Notes: a model not told the origin generated them from the sequence alone. Positions 32,163-40,261 are shown, counted from the stretch's first letter. The stretch is 51,274 nt of DNA from Granulosicoccaceae sp. 1_MG-2023 (GCA_030546905.1 JAUOPI010000026.1:1-51274), one strand, 5' to 3'. Translations and numbers: made by a program.

Positions 32163-34031
32163 ATGGAAATCGAACTCGACGAAATCCGCAACTTTATCGG
32201 TGAGATCCCGCCGTTTGACGCTCTTCCGCCGGAGGTCGTGGCCTCGCTGACGCAGAAAATCACCGAAAGCTATGTCCGTGTCGGTGAGCAGGTCGGCGAA
32301 GACGAGACGCAGAAACAACAGCTCTATATCGTCCGCAAAGGCCTGCTGTCACTGAAAAACGGCAGTGGCCAGTTGATGGGCAAACTGGCCGAGGGCGATG
32401 TCTGCACCCAGTTCTGTGCCGGCGGGGAAGAAAACCACTACCGGCTGCAAACCGAAGAAGACGCCCTGCTCTACTCAATTCCCTGTACCGAGCTGACCGC
32501 CGTAGTCAGCACCTACCCGAAGATCATGTTGTCCTTCCTGCAGAATTCAGCCGAGCAAAGGCTAAATTCTGCGGTGTCCTTGATGCAAAAAGACAACAAC
32601 GCCACCTCCTCGCTGATGTACACCTCGGTCACTGACATCATGGCAAGCCCGGTCAGGACCATGGATGAATCGGCCACAATCACCACCGCAGCCCGCGAAA
32701 TGACCGAAAACGGCATTTCCTGCATCGTTCTGAGCGACAGCGCCGGCGATATCACAGGCATTATCACCATCAAGGACATAGCTAAACGCTGCGTGGCCGC
32801 TGGCATCGCGCCGGACAATCCGGTCAGTGAGATTATGACCCGCGACATGCTGACCATCGATCACGACGCGTTTGCCTATGACGCGCTGATGACCATGACC
32901 CGCGAAGGCATCCGGCATCTTCCGGTCATGCGTGATGACAAACTGGTCGGGGTGATTACCTCGGGCGATCTGATCCGTCAGGAAGGACGCAATTCCGCTT
33001 ATCTGACCGGTGCGATAAAAAAAGCCGCCTCACTGGAAAGCCTGGTAGCGAGCAGCTCTGCGGTACCGCAGTTGCAATTACAACTGGTGAATATGGGCGC
33101 CACCGCCGACCATGTCGGCAAGGGTGTCACCGCTATCACCAGCGCCATCACACGGCGGCTGATCGAACTGGCGCAAGACAAGCTTGGCCCGCCACCGGTT
33201 CCTTTTGCCTGGGTGGCAGCCGGCTCTCAGGCGCGCCGCGAACAGACCAGCCATTCCGATCAGGACAACGGCATCATTATCGACAACAGCGTGAGTGATA
33301 AGGATTGGCCGTATTTCCAGGCATTGGCCAAATTCGTCTCCGACGGACTTGCCGCCTGTGGCTATATCTACTGCCCCGGCAATGTGATGGCGACCAACCC
33401 CAAATGGTGTCAGACACAAAAGGTCTGGGACGGTTATTTTCAGGATTGGATGAGCCGGCCCGAACCCAAGGCCCTGATGCTGTCGAGTATTTTCTTCGAC
33501 CTGCGCACGATCTACGGCACAGGGCAGCTGCTCGACGAGATCCGTGACAACATGTTGCAGACCAGCCAGCGCAGCTCACTGTTCCTCGCCCACCTGACCT
33601 CCAACGCGCTCAAGCTCCGTCCGCCCCTGGGCATCATCCGGGACTTTGTGCTGATTAACGACGGTGAACACAACGACACCCTCGACCTCAAACACAACGG
33701 CCTGGCCCCGGTTGTGGATCTGGCGCGCATCTACGCCCTCGCCGAAGGGATCAAACCGGTCAATACCACCGAACGGATCAAAGCGGTGTCGGGCAGCAAA
33801 ACCCTCAGCGCCGAAGGCGGCGCCAATCTGCTCGACGCATTTGAGTTTATCGGCTCACTGCGGATACAGCATCAGGCGCGGCAAATCCGGCTGGGGGAGA
33901 AAACCGACAACTACCTGCCACCGAAAAATCTCTCGCGGCTCGAGCGTGAACACCTCAAAGACGCGTTTAAGGTCATCCGCGAGATGCAAAACAGCATCGA
34001 ACGCAGCTTCCGCGCCGGCGGCATCGGCTAA
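32163..34031 (+). CDS. cNMP-binding / CBS-pair / DUF294 nucleotidyltransferase-like protein
   Basis: A 622-residue cytoplasmic protein. Order: a cyclic-nucleotide-binding-like beta roll (about 15-135), a pair of CBS domains (about 155-275; D-I-M-A-S-P-V-R-T-M and E-I-M-T-R-D-M), then a GlnD-type nucleotidyltransferase domain with the active-site signature G-S-Q-A-R-R-E-Q-T and S-D-Q-D-N-G-I near residue 357-375, and a DUF294 C-terminal helical domain. The domain set is that of proteins habitually found beside DUF4212/symporter genes. The role is probably regulatory and nucleotide-sensing, but the target is unknown. It is followed by the exonuclease gene after 15 nt. Confidence 0.9.
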   Translation: MEIELDEIRNFIGEIPPFDALPPEVVASLTQKITESYVRVGEQVGEDETQKQQLYIVRKGLLSLKNGSGQLMGKLAEGDVCTQFCAGGEENHYRLQTEEDALLYSIPCTELTAVVSTYPKIMLSFLQNSAEQRLNSAVSLMQKDNNATSSLMYTSVTDIMASPVRTMDESATITTAAREMTENGISCIVLSDSAGDITGIITIKDIAKRCVAAGIAPDNPVSEIMTRDMLTIDHDAFAYDALMTMTREGIRHLPVMRDDKLVGVITSGDLIRQEGRNSAYLTGAIKKAASLESLVASSSAVPQLQLQLVNMGATADHVGKGVTAITSAITRRLIELAQDKLGPPPVPFAWVAAGSQARREQTSHSDQDNGIIIDNSVSDKDWPYFQALAKFVSDGLAACGYIYCPGNVMATNPKWCQTQKVWDGYFQDWMSRPEPKALMLSSIFFDLRTIYGTGQLLDEIRDNMLQTSQRSSLFLAHLTSNALKLRPPLGIIRDFVLINDGEHNDTLDLKHNGLAPVVDLARIYALAEGIKPVNTTERIKAVSGSKTLSAEGGANLLDAFEFIGSLRIQHQARQIRLGEKTDNYLPPKNLSRLEREHLKDAFKVIREMQNSIERSFRAGGIG

Positions 34032-34046
34032 GGTAAAAGCACAAGC

Positions 34047-34745
34047 GTGAAAGATCTGCAGCATATCCTCGCCGAACGGCAACGCCGCCAGCGGCTCAAA
34101 CAGGCCCCGGAAGGGGCGCTGGCCCGTTTCCTTGCCAGCCCGCTGCCGGCGCGGGAAATGCGTCTGCGCGACGCGCAGCTGGTGGCGACGGACTTTGAAA
34201 CCGGCGGACTCGATCCGGCCCGGGATGCGCTGCTGAGTATGGGCTGTGTGCCACTGGAAAACGCGGGCATCCGCCTCGGCGGCGCCTGGCATACCCTGAT
34301 TGCGCCCGGCGGGGATATACCCGCCGGCAGCGTGCGCTTTCACAAGATTACCGACAGCGAGGCGCAGGGCGGACTCGGGATCAAAGCCGCGGTCGACACC
34401 TTGCTGGACAAACTCAGCGGGCGGATTATGCTGGCCCATCACGCCCGCACCGAAACCGGCTTTCTGTTTACCCAATGCGAGAGGATCTATGGCGTCAGAC
34501 CTGTATTAGCCGTACTCGACACCCTCAGCATCTGCAGCAACGCACCACCCGACCATCCTTTGCGTAAGGTCGAAAACCGCCGCCTGTTCACTCTGCGCGA
34601 TGCCTTCAAGCTACCGCAATATCCGGCTCACCACGCATTGTATGATGCCTTATCCACCGCCGAACTACTGCTGGCCCATTGCAGTTATCTGAACAAATCC
34701 ATGGACACCACGCTCAAAACACTGCAAATCAAGTATATTAGCTAA
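34047..34745 (+). CDS. DnaQ-like 3'-5' exonuclease domain protein
   Basis: 232 residues, GTG start, 15 nt after the DUF294 gene. The DEDDh exonuclease motifs can be followed. Exo I is A-T-D-F-E-T-G-G-L-D, with D and E intact. Exo II is weaker: L-A-H-H-A-R-T-E-T-G-F-L, with Glu where the family normally has Asp. Exo III, H-H-A-L-Y-D-A-L-S-T-A-E-L, has His and Asp intact. An N-terminal ~45 residues (Q-R-R-Q-R-L-K) is basic. Such exonucleases recur next to VC_2705 symporters, but their job there is not established. The 3' end overlaps the convergent phaC2 gene by 8 bp. Confidence 0.85.
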   Translation: MKDLQHILAERQRRQRLKQAPEGALARFLASPLPAREMRLRDAQLVATDFETGGLDPARDALLSMGCVPLENAGIRLGGAWHTLIAPGGDIPAGSVRFHKITDSEAQGGLGIKAAVDTLLDKLSGRIMLAHHARTETGFLFTQCERIYGVRPVLAVLDTLSICSNAPPDHPLRKVENRRLFTLRDAFKLPQYPAHHALYDALSTAELLLAHCSYLNKSMDTTLKTLQIKYIS

Positions 34746-35781
34746 GCTGATCCAGCCAGACTTGTATTTTTTCCGGCACCGATTGCAAGGCACGGCGGCT
34801 GACAAACATGCCGATATGGCCACTCTCCACAGCCAACTCAGCGTAACACTGCTTTGGCACCAGCGAGGCCAAGGCCCGGCTTGAGTCAGCCGGCACGATA
34901 TGGTCACGGGTACCATAAATATTCAGCACCGGCACGGCCAGTTGCTGCGGCTTCAGCAGCTCGCCATCGAGCACCAAGCCTTGCCGGCACAGAACATTGC
35001 GCTGATAGAAATTCAGAATAAATTCGTGAAAGACCCGCGCCGGCTGATCGGGACAATCGGCTATCCAGGCTTGCATTGCCTGAAACAAGCGCACCTTCTC
35101 CGCCACCGCCTCACCGTCGGCGCAGTCTTCGGCCAGTTGCAGGTATTTGGCCAGGCTGTTTCGCATCGGTTGCAAACTGTGGAACAGCTGCACGAGCAAA
35201 GCGCCGTCCAGACACCAGGCATCATCCAGCAAGCGGGTATCGACCTCACGGACCCGCTGATAGAGCAGACTGCCGGGCGTCTGAAAATCAACCGGCGTGC
35301 CCAGCAGGATCAGGGCCTTGATTTGCGCTGGAAACCGCAGCGCATAAAGCAGACTCAGCACACCGCCCTGACAAATCCCCGCCATGGTGATTGTCGCGCG
35401 GCCGCTGTGACGCAACGCCGCCTGCACCAGCGCCTGCATGCGCCGGCCAAGAAGATGCGAGAGGCCACGGTTGTAACCGGCCTGATCGGGATCACCCCAT
35501 TCAAGCAGGTAGACCGCACGGTCCTGCGCACGCAGCGCACCGATAAAAGAACGTCCGGGCAGCAAATCCAGCACCGTCGGCCGGTTTACCATGGCGTACA
35601 CCAGCAACAACGGCTCACGCCTTGCCGGCGACGTCGGCGGCGGGTAATACCAGAGCCGGCTGGCGCCGTACTCGGCAATACAGCGCCGCGCTGACGCACG
35701 ACCGGGCGCAGGCGGATTGGTTATAAGGTGCGCACTGGCGGCCTGCCAGCCACGCAACAGGGCACGGGCCGACTCAGGCAT
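34738..35781 (-). CDS. phaC: Class III-like PHA synthase catalytic subunit PhaC (second synthase)
   Basis: A 347-residue alpha/beta-hydrolase PHA synthase of the short type, which needs a partner subunit (PhaE or PhaR). Nucleophile C137 in A-G-I-C-Q-G-G, Asp293 in G-T-R-D-H-I-V-P and His322 in S-G-H-I-G complete the triad. N-R-P-T-V-L-D-L-L-P-G-R-S and W-G-D-P near the N-terminal half are class III/IV marks. The ATG overlaps the end of the PhaE-like gene by 8 nt, so the subunits are made together. It is quite diverged from the long synthase at 24-26 kb and represents an independent enzyme. Convergent with the exonuclease gene. Confidence 0.9.
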   Translation of the reverse strand: MPESARALLRGWQAASAHLITNPPAPGRASARRCIAEYGASRLWYYPPPTSPARREPLLLVYAMVNRPTVLDLLPGRSFIGALRAQDRAVYLLEWGDPDQAGYNRGLSHLLGRRMQALVQAALRHSGRATITMAGICQGGVLSLLYALRFPAQIKALILLGTPVDFQTPGSLLYQRVREVDTRLLDDAWCLDGALLVQLFHSLQPMRNSLAKYLQLAEDCADGEAVAEKVRLFQAMQAWIADCPDQPARVFHEFILNFYQRNVLCRQGLVLDGELLKPQQLAVPVLNIYGTRDHIVPADSSRALASLVPKQCYAELAVESGHIGMFVSRRALQSVPEKIQVWLDQLS

Positions 35782-36268
35782 GCGCCTGCTCCGGCGCGTA
35801 GCGGGTCAGGCGGATCGCCAGACCAAACAGGCGCGCGTAGTCGCGGGAAAATGCCTCATCATGTGCCAGACGCGCGTATCGGGTTTCGAACGCCGCGATC
35901 CAGCGGCGCAGTAATTTGGTGCTGGCCGGCATATGCTCCTCCGCCCGCAACGCCTCAAGCACATCGCCGGCAGCGGCGGTCGCCACCTCGGTCATGGTCA
36001 GCTGCTGCGATTTCATCAGAGTCAGATAGGCCTGCCAGTCATCCTTCAGGACTGCGCCGCGTTCGCTGCCGGAGTGGATTTCATCGCGGATACGCTGCAT
36101 GGCCTCCAGGGAGAGCGGAAAGCTGCGGTCGATCAGCAGACGCAGTAAACGCTCACGGTTAAGCGGCGCGTCCGGCACCGCAGATGCCCCGCCGGCGAGT
36201 TTTTCATCAGCCTCGGCCACGATGCCAAGCAGCTGTAAGAGTACTGCGGGCAAGCCCTTCGCAGTCAC
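35774..36268 (-). CDS. Short PhaE-like (or PhaR-like) PHA synthase partner subunit
   Basis: About 164 residues, all helical in character, with no membrane segment. GTG 36268 is chosen because GGAG (36279-36276) lies 7 nt upstream. A longer frame starting at 36328 is possible. The assignment rests mainly on position: it is immediately upstream of, and overlapping, a class III/IV-type phaC. There are also local resemblances (central R-D-E-I-H-S-G / L-K-D-D-W-Q-A-Y-L and a C-terminal R-Y-A-R-L-A-H-D-E-A-F). Typical PhaE proteins are about 300-380 residues and class IV PhaR about 200, so this one is unusually small. Confidence 0.65.
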   Translation of the reverse strand: MTAKGLPAVLLQLLGIVAEADEKLAGGASAVPDAPLNRERLLRLLIDRSFPLSLEAMQRIRDEIHSGSERGAVLKDDWQAYLTLMKSQQLTMTEVATAAAGDVLEALRAEEHMPASTKLLRRWIAAFETRYARLAHDEAFSRDYARLFGLAIRLTRYAPEQAHA

Positions 36269-36458
36269 GATATCGCTCCGCAATGAATTCAGAAACCGGC
36301 GCGGACATCCCTGCCGCCGGCGTGCCATGACCTGTTTGATGTGACTCAGGTTCTATTTTAAGAATAAGACAAAAAGTATCACGTAAACAATGCAACCGGC
36401 GTGGACACTCATGTTATGCTTGAGAAAACACGCTGGGAAACGCCCGTTCGGAAGAGTA

Positions 36459-36923
36459 ATGGATCAAGAAACCCGTATCATAAAAAAATACCCGAATCGC
36501 CGTCTCTATGACACGAAAAACAGCTGTTATATCAATCTGGGTCAGATCAAATCACTGATTCAGAAAGGTGTACCGGTCAAGGTCGTCGACCGTCAGACAG
36601 ATCAGGACATCACCCGCAGCATCCTGCTGCAGATCATCATGGAACAGGAATCCAATCAACACCCCCTGTTTTCGACTGACAGTCTGGAGAAGTTCATCCG
36701 CTATTACGAAGACAACTCGCGCGAGGGCTTTACCCACTTCATGGACAAAAACATCCAGTTTTTCCATGAACAGCAGGAGAGCCTGACCAAACAGATGCAG
36801 GAGTTGATGACCTTCAACCCGCTGGAATTCTGGGCTTCGGCCACCACGCGCAATCTGGAAGCCTGGCGGAACCTGCAACAAAACCTCATGCCCGAGGAGA
36901 AAGACAGCGAAGACAAAGAATAA
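36459..36923 (+). CDS. phaR: PHA synthesis repressor PhaR
   Basis: A 154-residue regulator that binds both DNA upstream of phasin genes and nascent PHA granules, releasing phasin expression when polymer forms. The N-terminal DNA-binding domain is unmistakable: K-K-Y-P-N-R-R-L-Y-D-T-K near residue 9-20 and L-I-Q-K-G-x-P-V-K-V-V-D-R-Q-T-D. The C-terminal half has S-L-E-K-F-I-R-Y-Y-E-D and a Gln-rich helix. ATG 36459 has GGAAGAG upstream. It is transcribed divergently from the class III synthase pair and directly ahead of a phasin, its likely target, with an intervening terminator. Confidence 0.95.
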   Translation: MDQETRIIKKYPNRRLYDTKNSCYINLGQIKSLIQKGVPVKVVDRQTDQDITRSILLQIIMEQESNQHPLFSTDSLEKFIRYYEDNSREGFTHFMDKNIQFFHEQQESLTKQMQELMTFNPLEFWASATTRNLEAWRNLQQNLMPEEKDSEDKE

Positions 36924-36946
36924 GTCTGAGCGCGCTTAAGGGCCTG

Positions 36947-36978
36947 AAAAAAAACCGCCGCCATCCGGCGGTTTTTTT
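36947..36978 (+). terminator. Rho-independent terminator after phaR
   Basis: Stem AACCGCCG / CGGCGGTT (about 8 bp, extended by flanking A/T pairs) followed by seven T. It starts 24 nt after the phaR stop. Confidence 0.9.
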
Positions 36979-37064
36979 GTGCCTGCCACATTTCCTGATT
37001 GACCGCAAGAACAGGCTTGTCTATATTGCTGCTTTGCAGCAAGCAATGTGTCCGGGTACCGACC

Positions 37065-37652
37065 ATGAAAGACATTACCGATTTATTCAGTGCCGTATCG
37101 AAAGATTCCAGCGCATCGTTCGAGAAAGTCAGCGCCATACAACTTAACTTTATCAACGCGTTAATGCAGAACCAGCAGAAACTCGTACAGGACGTGCAGG
37201 CCGATATGGTGGATACGTTTTCCATGCTGAAGGAAGACAGTGCACCGGAGAAAGTCCGCGCGCTTCAGCAAAAAGCGCTGGCCAACTGCGCAACCCGTGC
37301 GGTCGAGGCCTACAAAGAAAATGTCGCGGCAATCGGCGAACTGCAAAAAGACTGGACTTCACTCAGTCTGGACAATCTCTATGCGATAAGCCAGTTCAGC
37401 CCCAAGGCCGCGGAGCAACCGCCTGCCGCAGCGGAAAATGCCGCAACGCAAACACCGCAAGACGCAACGCCGGAAACCACAGCACCGGAAGAGACGGCGG
37501 CGGCAGAAGAAAAACAGACTTCGCTGGCGATCGAAAGCGAATCGGCCACAGCCGCGCCGGCTGCGGCCCCGGCGGCAAAAAAGACCACGGCCAGAAAAAC
37601 CGTCGCGCGCCGCTCGGCCAGCACCCGCAAAACCACCGCGAAAAAGAGCTAG
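37065..37652 (+). CDS. Phasin with histone-H1-like C-terminal tail (PhaF-like architecture)
   Basis: 196 residues from ATG 37065. The first ~112 residues are a helical phasin domain (L-F-S-A-V-S-K-D, then L-N-F-I-N-A-L-M-Q-N-Q-Q-K-L-V, and a Y-K-E-N-V-A-A-I region). Residues about 113-165 are an acidic Pro/Ala/Thr/Glu linker. The last ~30 are a basic Ala/Lys/Thr/Arg tail with repeated K-K-T-T-A-R-K-T / R-K-T-T-A-K-K-S elements, like the AAKP-type tails of PhaF/PhaI that bind DNA and help segregate granules. No strong ribosome-binding site is seen. It lies 11 nt ahead of phaB2 in one operon and is likely repressed by the upstream PhaR. Confidence 0.85.
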   Translation: MKDITDLFSAVSKDSSASFEKVSAIQLNFINALMQNQQKLVQDVQADMVDTFSMLKEDSAPEKVRALQQKALANCATRAVEAYKENVAAIGELQKDWTSLSLDNLYAISQFSPKAAEQPPAAAENAATQTPQDATPETTAPEETAAAEEKQTSLAIESESATAAPAAAPAAKKTTARKTVARRSASTRKTTAKKS

Positions 37653-37663
37653 AGGTCCGCGTT

Positions 37664-38416
37664 ATGGCACAAAGCAATACACTCGCGCTGGTGACCGGCG
37701 GTATCGGTGGCATCGGCTCGGCCATCTGCCGCGCGCTCAGCACGGACAGCTGCCATGTGGTCGCCTGTTACTATCCGGCCGAAGAAAGCAAGGCTCAGCA
37801 ATGGCTGAACGAGGCCCGGGCAGAAGGCCTGAACGTCTCCGTCTATCCGGCTGACGTCGCTGACGCCGGCGCTGCCGCCGCCATGATCGAATCCATCGAA
37901 GCCCAATACGGCGGTATCGATGTGCTGGTCAACTGCGCCGGTATCACGCGCGATAAAACCATCCGCAAAATGCCGGTCGAAGACTGGGATGCGGTGATTA
38001 ACACCAATCTCAACAGCGTGTTCTACGTCACCAAGCCGGTGATGAGCGGCATGCTGGAGCGCCGTTACGGACGCATTATCAACATTTCCTCCGTCAACGG
38101 TCAGCGTGGTCAGTTCGGTCAGCCCAACTACTCCGCCGCCAAAGCCGGTTTGCACGGTTTCACCATGGCCGCCGCGCAGGAAGGTGCGCGTAAGGATGTG
38201 ACCGTCAACACCGTCTCGCCCGGCTATGTGGCCACGCCCATGACCGGCAAAATGCCGCCCGAAGTGCTCGACAGCATCGTCTCCACGGTGCCGATGGGCC
38301 GTCTCGGCAAACCCGAAGAGATCGCCGCTGCGGTCGCTTTTCTGGCCGCGCCGGAAACCGCGTACGTAACCGGCGCCAACATCCCGGTCAACGGCGGGCT
38401 GTTTATGAGCTTCTGA
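37664..38416 (+). CDS. phaB: Acetoacetyl-CoA reductase PhaB (second copy)
   Basis: A 250-residue NADPH-dependent short-chain reductase making (R)-3-hydroxybutyryl-CoA. T-G-G-I-G-G-I-G is at about 11-18, closer to the Cupriavidus PhaB cofactor loop than the first copy. N-C-A-G-I-T-R-D lies near 90, the catalytic Ser in N-I-S-S-V-N-G, and Y-S-A-A-K follows. It ends V-N-G-G-L-F-M. The gene begins 11 nt after the H1-tailed phasin, so both should rise together. The two PhaB copies in the window are clearly different, not a recent duplication. Confidence 0.92.
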   Translation: MAQSNTLALVTGGIGGIGSAICRALSTDSCHVVACYYPAEESKAQQWLNEARAEGLNVSVYPADVADAGAAAAMIESIEAQYGGIDVLVNCAGITRDKTIRKMPVEDWDAVINTNLNSVFYVTKPVMSGMLERRYGRIINISSVNGQRGQFGQPNYSAAKAGLHGFTMAAAQEGARKDVTVNTVSPGYVATPMTGKMPPEVLDSIVSTVPMGRLGKPEEIAAAVAFLAAPETAYVTGANIPVNGGLFMSF

Positions 38417-38519
38417 CCGGCCACTGCCCGGTTTCCTTTCCGGACAGTCAAAGGGGCAGGCATGCAGATCGGCGCCCGCCCCTTTATACTGTCAGCTTGT
38501 TTTTACCCGCGACCACCAC

Positions 38520-39299
38520 ATGTCACTGCAACTCGTAGATTCTCACTGCCACATCAACTTCGACGCCTTTGCCGACGACTTTCCCGCCATGCTCGATAAT
38601 GCGCGTGAGTCCGACATCAACTGGATGCTCTGCGTCTCGGTTGACTGGGAAACCTATCCCCAGGTGCTGAAGCTGGCGCAAACCTATCCGCATATATTCG
38701 CTTCGGTGGGCGTGCACCCGAATCACACCGAGGGCCACGAGCCGGATTTCGACGAGCTGCTGGCGCAGGCACAACGCGAAGAAGTGGTTGCCGTAGGTGA
38801 GACAGGACTGGATTATTTCCGCAGCAGCGGTGATCTGAGCTGGCAGCACGAGCGCTTCATCCGCCATATCGAGGTGGCCAAAGCGGTCGGCAAACCGCTG
38901 ATCATTCACACCCGTGAAGCCGCTGACGACACCATGCGTTTGCTGCGCGAACACGGCGCCGACCAATGCGGCGGCGTACTGCACTGCTTTGCCGAGGATT
39001 GGCGGATCGCCGAGCAGGCCCTGGAGATCGGGTTTTATATCTCCTTTTCCGGGATCGTCACATTCAAAAGCGCGCCGCTGATACAGGAAGTGGCGCGCAA
39101 AGCGCCGTTGGATAGGATTCTGGTGGAAACGGATTCGCCCTATCTGGCACCCGTGCCGAAACGCGGTAAACGCAATGAGCCGGCTTACACACGCTACACC
39201 GCGCAGTTTGTCGCCGATCAAAGGCAAATCCCGCTCGAAGCGCTGGCCGAAGCCACCACCGACAATTTCTTCAGACTATTTTCGACCGCTGTACGTTGA
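38520..39299 (+). CDS. TatD family metal-dependent hydrolase
   Basis: A 259-residue amidohydrolase-fold (TIM-barrel) nuclease/hydrolase; relatives act as 3'-5' exonucleases or D-aminoacyl-tRNA deacylases. Metal ligands: D-S-H-C-H at the start (residue 7-11), G-E-T-G-L-D-Y near 95-101, I-H-T-R-E-A near 130, H-C-F near 155, and E-T-D-S-P-Y-L-A-P near 203. The sequence is of the YcfH kind. It usually follows holB in gammaproteobacteria, but not here. No terminator is seen. It is separated from phaB2 by 103 bp. Confidence 0.92.
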   Translation: MSLQLVDSHCHINFDAFADDFPAMLDNARESDINWMLCVSVDWETYPQVLKLAQTYPHIFASVGVHPNHTEGHEPDFDELLAQAQREEVVAVGETGLDYFRSSGDLSWQHERFIRHIEVAKAVGKPLIIHTREAADDTMRLLREHGADQCGGVLHCFAEDWRIAEQALEIGFYISFSGIVTFKSAPLIQEVARKAPLDRILVETDSPYLAPVPKRGKRNEPAYTRYTAQFVADQRQIPLEALAEATTDNFFRLFSTAVR

Positions 39300-39364
39300 G
39301 TGTCCGACTGCCCTGCTGCCGCCGGACCGCTGTCACCGACCCGGCCGCGGCAGAGGTTTACAGG

Positions 39365-39838
39365 TCAGCCAACAGTCGTTCGGATAAGGCGGGTAATTTT
39401 TTCTTTGTTGACAGCCTGTTCGTCCAACTCTGAGTAGAGGTCATACATCGACGCGACCACGCCGCTTTTCTTCTCAGCGCTCATGCTGATCTGGAATTCA
39501 TCCAGCGTGTGCTCCAGACACTCGAGCACCGCACACAGGAGCGCAATGTTGAGGCTTTTTTCATCCTCGTTGTCATCGATACGCTCCACCGGTCCGCGGC
39601 CGGTTGCAAGCCAGTTCAGGCTGACATTTGCGGTATTCGAGAGAGCGATGAGTTTATCGAGAGTCGGCAGACTCTCATTGTTGAGGTAGTTATGGAGAGT
39701 TCCGGCAGACATACCTGCAGTCGAAGCAAATTCCCTGATGCTTCTGCCACGCATGGCCTCGCGCAAACGTTCAGCGAAGCCACTCGAATCCTCGAACTGC
39801 CCGGACTCAGTGCCGCTTTCATTATCAATCGTATTCAT
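39365..39838 (-). CDS. XRE-family helix-turn-helix repressor-like protein
   Basis: About 157 residues. After an acidic, Ser/Glu-rich N-terminal 20, a lambda-repressor-type HTH spans about 20-75 (I-R-E-F-A-S-T-A-G-M-S-A-G-T-L-H-N-Y-L-N form the two key helices; W-L-A-T-G-R-G-P closes the domain, as in many phage C1-like repressors). The C-terminal half is helical with no peptidase motif, so it would not be self-cleaving. ATG 39838 is preferred over an in-frame TTG at 39895, though its ribosome-binding site is weak. It is divergent from the Ner-like gene across 144 bp with an inverted repeat, resembling a phage immunity switch, but no other phage genes are adjacent. Confidence 0.75.
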   Translation of the reverse strand: MNTIDNESGTESGQFEDSSGFAERLREAMRGRSIREFASTAGMSAGTLHNYLNNESLPTLDKLIALSNTANVSLNWLATGRGPVERIDDNEDEKSLNIALLCAVLECLEHTLDEFQISMSAEKKSGVVASMYDLYSELDEQAVNKEKITRLIRTTVG

Positions 39839-39886
39839 TGGTTCCAAGAGAAACAGCCTCTTTTGCCAGATTGCTTTACTAGAAAA

Positions 39887-39906
39887 GCGTTCCAATAACT
39901 GAACGC
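39887..39906. promoter_or_regulatory. Putative operator GCGTTC-N8-GAACGC between the divergent regulators
   Basis: Perfect 6-bp arms (39887-39892 and 39901-39906) around an 8-bp AT-rich spacer, 20 bp in total. The size and symmetry suit a dimeric HTH repressor. It lies between the XRE gene (minus) and the Ner-like gene (plus). Confidence 0.5.
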
Positions 39907-39982
39907 CCTACCACATAGACAGCCTTACAGCGTCTAAAATCCATTGAATTGATCACTATGCTGAAATATATTCCTGCCCTAT

Positions 39983-40261
39983 ATGGACTTAGACAAGAAA
40001 ACCAGTGATCTGCTCAGGGATCAATCGAAGCGACGCGCCTGGATCATTTATCAGCTGGCACTCAAGGACGAAAGTCTTGCCTCGATAGCTCGCGATGCCG
40101 GCATCAGCCGGCAGGCAATCTGGCAGGCGCTTGTCAAACCCTATCCCCGCGCAGAGAGAATCATCGCGGAATCATTGGGTCTGACACCTCAAGCATTGTT
40201 CCCCGAACGCTACAACAGCGACGGGTTACCCAACCGCAAACGCGGCCGACCTCCAAAATAA
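39983..40261 (+). CDS. Ner/Nlp-like winged DNA-binding protein
   Basis: 92 residues. The sequence resembles the Ner family (phage Mu Ner, E. coli Nlp/SfsB): R-R-A-W-I-I-Y-Q-L near residue 17-25, then the HTH S-L-A-S-I-A-R-D-A-G-I-S-R-Q-A-I-W-Q-A-L, then P-R-A-E-R-I-I-A-E-S-L-G-L-T-P-Q-A-L-F-P-E-R-Y, and a basic end K-R-G-R-P-P-K. In Mu, Ner represses early transcription opposite the c repressor, and here too it is divergent from an XRE repressor gene. No clear ribosome-binding site precedes the ATG, so it may be leaderless or weakly translated. Probably a domesticated phage regulator. Confidence 0.8.
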   Translation: MDLDKKTSDLLRDQSKRRAWIIYQLALKDESLASIARDAGISRQAIWQALVKPYPRAERIIAESLGLTPQALFPERYNSDGLPNRKRGRPPK

